From NCBI RefSeq assembly GCF_029978005.1, contig NZ_JARKOZ010000032.1, positions 16,319 to 80,318 on the forward strand: DNA of 64,000 nucleotides. The letters run 5' to 3'. This document shows positions 19,343 to 26,690 of this stretch, one piece after another. The stretch comes from Solidesulfovibrio sp. GTDB lineage: Bacteria; Desulfobacterota; Desulfovibrionia; Desulfovibrionales; Desulfovibrionaceae. Below the pieces are notes generated by a model. It was not told where the DNA came from. It made no database searches and was given only the letters and a program-made list of their open reading frames with translations. Made by a program: the position numbers and the translations under genes. The first letter of the stretch is position 1, and each line of letters starts with the position of its first letter.

Positions 19343-21022
19343 TCATCCCCTGTCGTCGAGTTTTTTCTCAAGGGCCTGCTTGACGCGATCGACGACGCCG
19401 ACCCAGTCCATGGGGGCTGTCTGGGTAAAAAGGCGCATCGTCGGATACCAGGGGGTGTCGTCACGGCCGCGCAACCAGCGCCAGCAGCCGGAAAAGCGGT
19501 TGAGAACCCATGCAGGCCTCCCCAAGGCTCCCGCCAAATGGGCGACGGCGGTGTCCACGGTGATGACCAGATCCAGGTTCATAATCAAGGCGGCCGTGTC
19601 GGCAAAATCGCGGCATGCATCCATGTAGTTCGTCATCTTCAATGTGGCTGGCGGCGGGGGGCCATCTTTTTGGAGATTAAAAAGATGGACTCCTTCCAAG
19701 TCCATCAAGGGGAGGAAAGATTCGGCAGGCATGGACCGTTGTTTGTGGCTGAGTCCGAAATCAGAAAATTGCCGTCTGTTTTGACCTGACCAGACGAGAC
19801 CGATTCTGAAGCCAGTAATTGCAGCCATTTTGCTTTTCCAGAAGAGGACGTCCTCGTCCGATGCGAAAAGATACGGCCCAGGAGCCGGAATGGAATCAAG
19901 GTCGGTCTGAAAGGCCAAGGGCAGGCTCATCATGGGACACTGGACATCAAAGTCATGGATCTGCCCACTTGTAACGATCGCATCGATTCCTTGCAAGCTT
20001 TTCATCAATCTCGTCAGAGGCTTCTGTACCTGCAAGAGGACGCGAAACCCTCTGTCCTTCGCCAGGACGGCGTATCTACAAAATTGTATCGTGTCGCCAA
20101 ATCCTTGCTCGCTGTAAATGAACAACGTCTTGCCATGGCCATTTTCGCCCTTCCATTGCGGTCTTGGCGGTGAGGCGCGCGAGGATTTTCGTTCGAAAGC
20201 TTTTTCCCGGTATTCGAAGATATCCCAGCCAGGCTTGAAATCCCCCCTGGCCAAAAGCGCCATGGCCAAATTGCATCGAAAGTCGGCTGCGGGCCGGATG
20301 GCGACGGCCTTTTCGTAAGCTGCTATTGCCCCGTCCAGATCGTTTGTGTCTTTGAGCGCATTCCCGAGGTTGTTATAGGCTTCGGCATAGTCTTGTTTTA
20401 ATTCTAGGGCTTTTCGGCAGCAAGCTGCGCTTAGTTCAGGCAGATATTTCAGGCGGGCCACTAGGGCAATGTTGTTATAATAGGCGGCATTGTTGCCGTC
20501 GAGTCGTATGGATTTCATGAAGCATCTTTCCGCCTCCTCCAGCTTGTGCAAATAAAGGAGGCACATGCCAAGATTGCTCCACGATTTTGCATCATCCTGT
20601 TGGCTGGAAAGTATTTCCGTATAGTAGTGCACCGCCTCCGTGAGGTGGCTCTCGGATTCCTGCTGTATCCCGTATTCCGTCAAGCTGTGCGCGAGCAGAA
20701 AAAGCACATGGGGATGCCGTTTTCCCGTGGCGATTATGTTTCGAACTATTTGGATCGACTCAAGTTTTTTGCCCAATACGAGAAGGGCCAGGGCATAGTT
20801 CAGTGCGGCGTCTGTGGATTTCTGATCTAGCGTGCAAGCTTTTTTGAACAAAGCGGCAGCGGTATGCGGGTCGTGTCGTTGGAGATGTTGCTTTCCCTCG
20901 TGGACAAGGGCGGCGACCGCACTGGAGTCGTGATCAGGAGGGGCCTGACTGCCCACTCCCGTCTTGATCGCGAGCATGCCGCACGTATTTCCATCAGGAA
21001 ATGTATGTTGCAAATTTTTCAT
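19343..21022 (-). CDS. TPR-repeat protein with C-terminal glycosyltransferase (heptosyltransferase/GT-B-like) domain
   Basis: Multiple TPRs (AEAYNNLGNALKDTNDLDGAIAAYEKAVAIRP) then KTLFIYSEQGFGDTIQFCRYA, IGLVWSGQ, VITVDTAVAHLAGALGRPAWVL; start uncertain. Confidence 0.87.
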   Translation of the reverse strand: MKNLQHTFPDGNTCGMLAIKTGVGSQAPPDHDSSAVAALVHEGKQHLQRHDPHTAAALFKKACTLDQKSTDAALNYALALLVLGKKLESIQIVRNIIATGKRHPHVLFLLAHSLTEYGIQQESESHLTEAVHYYTEILSSQQDDAKSWSNLGMCLLYLHKLEEAERCFMKSIRLDGNNAAYYNNIALVARLKYLPELSAACCRKALELKQDYAEAYNNLGNALKDTNDLDGAIAAYEKAVAIRPAADFRCNLAMALLARGDFKPGWDIFEYREKAFERKSSRASPPRPQWKGENGHGKTLFIYSEQGFGDTIQFCRYAVLAKDRGFRVLLQVQKPLTRLMKSLQGIDAIVTSGQIHDFDVQCPMMSLPLAFQTDLDSIPAPGPYLFASDEDVLFWKSKMAAITGFRIGLVWSGQNRRQFSDFGLSHKQRSMPAESFLPLMDLEGVHLFNLQKDGPPPPATLKMTNYMDACRDFADTAALIMNLDLVITVDTAVAHLAGALGRPAWVLNRFSGCWRWLRGRDDTPWYPTMRLFTQTAPMDWVGVVDRVKQALEKKLDDRG

Positions 21023-21214
21023 GAAGAGTGTCTTTACAAGATCAATTCTATGGTTTGGCGAAATCCAGCACAAGCAGTCTTTTCATCAGGCCGCCCGAGA
21101 GCGTCCCGCGCACCGCCTGCAACATTGTCTCCACGCACAGGGCGTCGTTCACTCTATGGGCCTGGTTACGGTGTTTGCCGCACGAACCCGGATCACCTGT
21201 CCCGGGCATCTGCG

Positions 21215-22414
21215 CTATGCCTGGGCCGCCAGCCCCCGCCCGTCCACCTTCCGGCTGGTCAGCACGTAGCACAGCGCCACGCCGCACAGGCACCAGACGG
21301 CGTCGACGTCCAGCATGCCGGCGTAGCCCAGGCGGTGCATGGCCGCCGCGCCGAGAAACGGGCCCAGGAAATTGCCGAGCTGGAGCGAAAGCATCATCAG
21401 GTTGGAATTGACTGTTTTGAAGCGCGGCTCGGAGATGTTGAACATGAGCCCGTACAGGGCCGGCGAACTCACCCCCATGCCGATGCCCATGAGCAGCGAC
21501 GAGGCGTAGAGCCCGGCCAGGCTGTACGACCGGGCGGCCAGGAAAAAGCTCGCCGCCGACAGCAGGAAGCTGAAGCGGATCAGGCGCACCTTGCGCACCC
21601 TGTCGAAAAGCCGGTTGCCGCACAGGCGGATGGCGATCATGCACAGCATCTGGATGGTGAAGTAGTGGCCCACGTCATGAAAGCCCCGCGACAGGAAAAG
21701 CCCCTCGGCCATGAAGAAGAGCGAGGAAAAGGCCACGATGTAGACGGCGTTGAGCGCGAGCACCAAGGCCACGGACGGCACGGCCACGTTGCGGTACATG
21801 TCGCCCAGGGACATGGGTTTTGGCTTGACCGCCTCTTCGTGGGCAGCCTTGCGGCGGCGGCCGATGACCCAGATCATGGCCAGGCCGGGAACGAGCAGCA
21901 GCGACATGTCCCGGTAGCCGTGGGCCGCCGAGGGCAGATGGGGCACCACCACGTCGCACAGGGCCGGCACCAGGGAATAGGGCAGCAACAGGGCCACGGA
22001 ATAGAGGCTGAAGGCCTGGCCGCTGCGCTCGGCCGGGATGCGCGCCACCATGAGGGTCATGCAGGCCGCCGAAAGCAGGTACACGGCCGCGCCGTTGACC
22101 AGCCGCACGGCGAGCAGGCCGGCCACGCCCGTGGCGTGGAGGTAGGCGAAGCCGCAACCGAGCAGCAGCACCGCGCCCACGGCGGCGCAGGGGATGGCGT
22201 TGCCCACGGTCAGGTAGGGGCTGGCGAAGAGGAAAAAGGCGATGGTCGCCAGGGACGACGCGCCGATGAGAAAGCCCCGCCAGTCGGCGGCGACGCCGAT
22301 CTGCTGGAGATAGACGTACAGGTTGTAGAAGACCGTGATGTTGCAGTAGGCCAGGAAGATCAGCAGGCAGATGCAGACGAAGTCGAGGGTGAAGAGCTTT
22401 TGTTGCGACGACAT
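21215..22414 (-). CDS. MFS transporter
   Basis: 12-TM-like hydrophobic pattern; GFLIGASSLATIAFFLFASPYLT; downstream of TetR gene. Confidence 0.9.
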   Translation of the reverse strand: MSSQQKLFTLDFVCICLLIFLAYCNITVFYNLYVYLQQIGVAADWRGFLIGASSLATIAFFLFASPYLTVGNAIPCAAVGAVLLLGCGFAYLHATGVAGLLAVRLVNGAAVYLLSAACMTLMVARIPAERSGQAFSLYSVALLLPYSLVPALCDVVVPHLPSAAHGYRDMSLLLVPGLAMIWVIGRRRKAAHEEAVKPKPMSLGDMYRNVAVPSVALVLALNAVYIVAFSSLFFMAEGLFLSRGFHDVGHYFTIQMLCMIAIRLCGNRLFDRVRKVRLIRFSFLLSAASFFLAARSYSLAGLYASSLLMGIGMGVSSPALYGLMFNISEPRFKTVNSNLMMLSLQLGNFLGPFLGAAAMHRLGYAGMLDVDAVWCLCGVALCYVLTSRKVDGRGLAAQA

Positions 22415-22437
22415 GGCGATGGCGGGGTTGCGACGCC

Positions 22438-23106
22438 TCAGCCCCTCGGCGTCAGACCGTTTTTCACGAAATCGGCCAGGGCTTGGCCGATGGCCGCCAC
22501 ATCCGAGGCTGCGTAGCCGGGCGAGGCGGCGAATTGCAGGAAGGTGTTCCTGTTGCGGGCGAAGGCGCTGGCCATGACGAACAGGGAAAAGGCCAGGGCC
22601 TTGTTTCCGGCGCTGGCTTGCTCAAGTCCCGAGGCGGCGGCGACGAGCCCGGAAAAGGCTTCCAGGGTGGGGCGGATGGCCGCGTCGTAGAGGGCGGCGA
22701 AGCAGGCTGTCGGCGTGATGAACTCGCGCTGCAACAGCAGACTCATCCACTGGGAGCGGTTGGAGGCGACCAGGGCGGCGGCGAGGGCGGCCACGGCCCC
22801 GCCGGCCCGCCGCGCCGGGTCCCCATCGTCCGCTTCGCGCCCGGAGGCGACGGCCAGGGCGGCCTGGTGAATTCGGGCCAACTCGCCGGCCACTTCGTCG
22901 ATGACGGCCCGGTAGAGCCCTTCCTTGCCGGAAAAATGAAAGGCGATGGAGGCGACGTTGGCGCCCGCCGCCGCGGCCACCTCCCGGATGCCGACCCCGT
23001 CGTAGCCGCGCTCGGCGAAAAGGCGCAGCGCCTCCCGCAGCAGCCGCTCCCGGGTGTGTTGGCCCTTGGCCAGGCGCATGTCGGCGTTCTTGTCGGCCGG
23101 CGTCAC
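22438..23106 (-). CDS. TetR/AcrR family transcriptional regulator
   Basis: TRERLLREALRLFAERGYDGVGIREVAAAAGANVASIAFHFSGKEGLYRAV; GTG start preceded by AAGGAGG. Confidence 0.92.
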   Translation of the reverse strand: MTPADKNADMRLAKGQHTRERLLREALRLFAERGYDGVGIREVAAAAGANVASIAFHFSGKEGLYRAVIDEVAGELARIHQAALAVASGREADDGDPARRAGGAVAALAAALVASNRSQWMSLLLQREFITPTACFAALYDAAIRPTLEAFSGLVAAASGLEQASAGNKALAFSLFVMASAFARNRNTFLQFAASPGYAASDVAAIGQALADFVKNGLTPRG

Positions 23107-23154
23107 GGCAGCCTCCTTCCCTTTCCGGGCAAGGGATACGCCGGCCGCGAAAAA

Positions 23155-23168
23155 TGTCAATCGATTGA
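23155..23168 (-). promoter_or_regulatory. Palindrome overlapping a TTGACA -35 hexamer upstream of tetR
   Basis: TCAATCGATTGA (23157-23168, perfect 12 bp); minus-strand TTGACA at 23155-23160. Confidence 0.55.
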
Positions 23169-23377
23169 TTGAAATGTTTCGCCGACCCCGCGCGCCCGCC
23201 GGGAGTCGGTCCGGGCGGGTGGGGGGCAGGACCGGAACGGGACGGCGCTGGCCGGCCTGACTGTCGGTCCGGGCGCGCGGGAGGGGCGGGACCCTCCCGC
23301 GTCGCCCGCCCGGGGAACGTCTCGCGCCGTCCGAGATTGCGGACCAGGCGCGGCGTCGATGCCTCGCAAAGGGCCGC

Positions 23378-24178
23378 CTACTCGGCGGCCAGCATCTGCA
23401 TGGCCGCGTCCACGCTGGCGTTTTCGTGGACGATGGCCGTGACGGCGGCCAGGAGCCTGGCCGGCTCGGGGTCCTGGAAGATGTTGCGTCCCACGGAAAG
23501 CCCCGCGCCGCCGGCCAGCACGCTGTCGCGGATCATTTCCAGGAGGCCCCGCCGGGAGTCGATCTTCGGGCCGCCGGCAATGACCACCGGCACGCAGCAG
23601 CCGGCCACGACCTTGGCGAAGCTGTCCGGATCGCCGGTGTAGGGCACCTTGACGATGTCCGCGCCGAGCTCGTTGCCGACCCGGGCGCAGTGGGCCACCA
23701 CGTCGGCGTCGAACTCGTTTTTGACCTTCGGGCCGCGCGCGTACATCATGGCCAGCACCGGCATGCCCCAGGACACGGCGGCCTCGGTCACCAGGCCGAG
23801 GTCGTCGAGCATGCGCGCCTCGGTCTCGTCGCCGAGGTTGACGTGCACGGACACGGCGTCGGCCCCCAGGCGGACGGCTTCCTCCACCGTGCACACCAGG
23901 GTCTTGGCGTTGGGGAAGGGCGAGAGGCTGGTGCTGGCCGAGAGGTGGATGATGAGCCCCACGTCGCGGCCGCGCGCCCGGTGGCCGCAGCGCACCACGC
24001 CCTTGTGCATGAGCACGGCGTTGGCCCCGCCGGCGACGATGCCGGTGACGGTCTCGCGCATGTCCTCGATGCCCGCGATGGGGCCGACGGAAACGCCGTG
24101 GTCCAGCGGCACGATGATGGTGCGGCCGGTGTCGCGGTTGACGATGCGCTCGAGACGGATGGATTTGCCGATGGTCAT
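23378..24178 (-). CDS. DeoC/FbaB-type aldolase, probable 2-amino-3,7-dideoxy-D-threo-hept-6-ulosonate (ADTH) synthase
   Basis: [69 protein letters not shown] before ATG. Confidence 0.85.
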   Translation of the reverse strand: MTIGKSIRLERIVNRDTGRTIIVPLDHGVSVGPIAGIEDMRETVTGIVAGGANAVLMHKGVVRCGHRARGRDVGLIIHLSASTSLSPFPNAKTLVCTVEEAVRLGADAVSVHVNLGDETEARMLDDLGLVTEAAVSWGMPVLAMMYARGPKVKNEFDADVVAHCARVGNELGADIVKVPYTGDPDSFAKVVAGCCVPVVIAGGPKIDSRRGLLEMIRDSVLAGGAGLSVGRNIFQDPEPARLLAAVTAIVHENASVDAAMQMLAAE

Positions 24179-24238
24179 GGTCGTTCTCCTTTGCGGTTTT
24201 CGCGAAGGAGCCCGGCTTTTCCCGGCGGCTCGGTCATG

Positions 24239-24270
24239 AAAAAGGGCCGCCGGCGTGTCGCCCGCGGCCC
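24239..24270 (-). terminator. Intrinsic terminator/attenuator upstream of the ADTH-synthase-like gene
   Basis: Minus strand: GGGCCGCGGGCG-ACA-CGCCGGCGGCCC-TTTTT (12-bp stem, one mismatch). Confidence 0.8.
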
Positions 24271-24297
24271 CTGTCGGCGGTGTTGTGGGATGCGGCC

Positions 24298-24396
24298 CTA
24301 TTTGGCCGCGCCACCCGCCGTGCCGCGAGCGCGAAGGCCGTAATAATAATACGAGCCGGCGAAAAGGATGCGCGTGGCGGCGAAACGGGTGTTCAT
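24298..24396 (-). CDS. Putative 32-aa leader peptide [32 protein letters not shown] with four consecutive Tyr codons
   Basis: TAGGAG-N7-ATG; TAT TAT TAT TAC at 24340-24351; stop followed by an intrinsic terminator, then an aromatic-pathway enzyme gene. Confidence 0.8.
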   Translation of the reverse strand: MNTRFAATRILFAGSYYYYGLRARGTAGGAAK

Positions 24397-24441
24397 GGAG
24401 AGACTCCTAGCCCATGGGCCGGCTTCCCGTCAAGGGCGGGC

Positions 24442-25305
24442 TCAGCCCATGGCCTTGATGACGGCGGCGAAGTCCTCCTCGCCAAGCCCCGTCTCCACCA
24501 GCTTGCGGTAAAGCGGCTCCAGCACGCCAAGCGTCGGCACGGCCGCGCCGGCCCCTGCCGCCGCCTCCACGGCGAAGCGCAGGTCCTTGGCCATGTGCTT
24601 GGCCGGAAACTGCGGCGGATAGGCGTCGGAGCGGAACATGGGGTCCTTCAGGCGGAAAAGCGTGTTGGACATGGAACCGGCCAGGACCACGTCGAGGAGC
24701 GCCTCCCGCGAAAGCCCCAGGGTCTCGCCCAGGCGCAGCGTCTCGGCCAGGGAGGCCACCATGGCCCCGAGCAGCACGTTGACCGTGATCTTCATGGTCG
24801 AGCCCATGCCGACCTCGCCGCACCGGGCCACCTGCTTGCCCATGCAAAGGAGCACCGGCTCCACGGCGGCGATGGTGGCCTCGTCGCCGCCGGCCAGGAT
24901 GACCAGCGTGCCTTCCTCGGCCGGTTTCTTCGAGCCCGAGACCGGCGCGTCCACGTAGTCCGCGCCGGTCGCCTGCACCTTGGTCGCCGCCTCCCGGGCA
25001 TAGGCCGGGGAAATGGTGCTCATGTTGACCAGGGTCTTGCCCGGGCCGAGACTTTTCGCCGCGCCGTCCGGGCCGAAGAGCACGGCCTGGCAGGCTTCGG
25101 GGCCGGTGAGCATGCAGATGGTCGTCTCGCCGAAGGCGGCCGCCTCGGCCGGCGTGGCCGCGATCCTGGCCCCGGCCTCGGCCAGCGCTTGCGCCGGTCC
25201 GGGCGAGCGGTTCCAGGCCATGACCTCGTGGCCGGCCCGCAGGCAGTTGCGCGACATGGCCGCGCCCATGATGCCAAGGCCCAGGAATCCGATTTTCGTC
25301 GCCAT
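24442..25305 (-). CDS. NAD(P)-dependent oxidoreductase, 3-hydroxyisobutyrate/tartronate-semialdehyde dehydrogenase family
   Basis: KIGFLGLGIMGAAMSRNCLRAGHEV, DAPVSGSKKPAEEGTLVILAGG, GSTMKITVNVLLG. Confidence 0.92.
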   Translation of the reverse strand: MATKIGFLGLGIMGAAMSRNCLRAGHEVMAWNRSPGPAQALAEAGARIAATPAEAAAFGETTICMLTGPEACQAVLFGPDGAAKSLGPGKTLVNMSTISPAYAREAATKVQATGADYVDAPVSGSKKPAEEGTLVILAGGDEATIAAVEPVLLCMGKQVARCGEVGMGSTMKITVNVLLGAMVASLAETLRLGETLGLSREALLDVVLAGSMSNTLFRLKDPMFRSDAYPPQFPAKHMAKDLRFAVEAAAGAGAAVPTLGVLEPLYRKLVETGLGEEDFAAVIKAMG

Positions 25306-25327
25306 GGGAAACCTCCTCGAGGATACG

Positions 25328-26446
25328 TCAGTTTCCGGAAGGCAGGGCGCCGGCCGAGCCGAGCTTGTCCAGCACCTGCCCGCACAGCAGATCGTAGCCG
25401 GTCATGGTCATGTGCACGCCGTCCTTGGCCCGAAGCGGCACCTTCCTGCCGCCGATGTCCTTGGCCTGGACGTAGTTGCCCGAAGCGTCGGTGAAGAGGG
25501 TCGAGGCCTCCATGTAGGTGCAGCCGCCGACCTTGGCGCAGGCGTCCTTGGCCGCGGCGTTGACCGAGACCACGCGCGCGTTGTAGGCCGCCTCCCGCAT
25601 GGCCGGCAGTCCCACCCAGATGACCTTGACCCCGGCCCCGGCGGCGATGCGAAGGAAGCTCTCGGCCTTCTCGCGGTAGGCCTCGCTCCACTGGGGCGTG
25701 CCGGGCTGCCTGCCGCCGATGGCGTTGTTGGCGTCGTTGCCGCCCATGACCACCACCACGGCCGAAAGCTTTTCCTTGGCCACAAGCTCGGTCAGCTTCT
25801 TTTCCCAGTCGAAGAACTTCTTGTTGATGAGCCCGGTGGAGACCTTGCCCAGGGGCTCGCAGCCCAGGCCGGTCTTTTCCAGGCGCTGGGACATGGTCAT
25901 GCCCACGCCCACGGCCAGGGAATCGCCGACCACGGCCACGGCGGCGGTCTTCTCCCGGGGCGTGGCCTCCCTGGCGTCCTTTTTCCCCTTTTTCGCAGCG
26001 TCCTGGCGGGGTTCGGCCTGGGGGGACGCCTCTGTCTTCTCCCCGGCGGGCCGGGTCGGTTTGCCCTCGGGCTTGGCCTGGGAGGCGTTTTCCGGCGCGG
26101 GCACAGGCTCGACCGGCTCGCTTTTGGGCTGGGGCAGGGCGGCGGCCTGGACGGGGACGGGCTCCAGGGCCTTTTTGGTCTGCTCCTCGGGCGAGGCCGG
26201 GCGGGCCGGCCCGGCCGGGGGCGTCGTGTCCAGGGTCAGGTCGGCCGGGGGCGCGGCGGCCGGCGGCGCGGGCTCGGGAACGGCCTTGACTTCGGCCTCG
26301 GCGTCGCCGGGCGGGGCGGTCTCGGGCGCGGCGGTTTTTTCGGCCACGCGCTTGTCCTCGCCTTTGCTCGAGGTGTTGACGCAGCCCGTGGCCAGGACGG
26401 CCACGGTCAGGGAAAGCGTGAAGACGAAAAACAGTAGGGATCGCAT
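25328..26446 (-). CDS. SGNH/GDSL-type hydrolase, putative lipoprotein with Pro/Ala-rich linker
   Basis: Lipobox-like VLATGC; VVGDSLAVGVGMTMSQRL block I; MGGNDANNAI; DGVHMTMTGYDLL. Confidence 0.88.
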   Translation of the reverse strand: MRSLLFFVFTLSLTVAVLATGCVNTSSKGEDKRVAEKTAAPETAPPGDAEAEVKAVPEPAPPAAAPPADLTLDTTPPAGPARPASPEEQTKKALEPVPVQAAALPQPKSEPVEPVPAPENASQAKPEGKPTRPAGEKTEASPQAEPRQDAAKKGKKDAREATPREKTAAVAVVGDSLAVGVGMTMSQRLEKTGLGCEPLGKVSTGLINKKFFDWEKKLTELVAKEKLSAVVVVMGGNDANNAIGGRQPGTPQWSEAYREKAESFLRIAAGAGVKVIWVGLPAMREAAYNARVVSVNAAAKDACAKVGGCTYMEASTLFTDASGNYVQAKDIGGRKVPLRAKDGVHMTMTGYDLLCGQVLDKLGSAGALPSGN

Positions 26447-26690
26447 GAAGCCTCTCCGCCGATGACCTGGACATGACGGGGCGGCCGAGGGGCCGCTTTG
26501 TTGGCGCCATGTCCGATGTTCCTGGCGACGCTTATGACCCATGGGGCAGGGCCGGTCAAATCGAAGATGGACCGGCCCGGCGGCGTTCGCCCGATACCAC
26601 ACAACCATCACCATTCCGGCACCAAGCGGCGCATCGGGCCTCCTATACTGTCTCGTCCGGCGCGTTCCGCGCTAAAGAGGAGGTTTCGCC

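Noticed and set aside
24394-24442. TTGACG upstream of the Tyr leader as its promoter
   Set aside because: Any -10 at correct spacing would coincide with the leader's own SD, so the transcript more likely starts further upstream, possibly from the oxidoreductase operon.
26006-26360. Pro/Ala/Glu-rich tract in the SGNH hydrolase gene as a possible repeat or frameshift
   Set aside because: Frame is continuous and composition is typical of a lipoprotein linker between signal peptide and catalytic domain.
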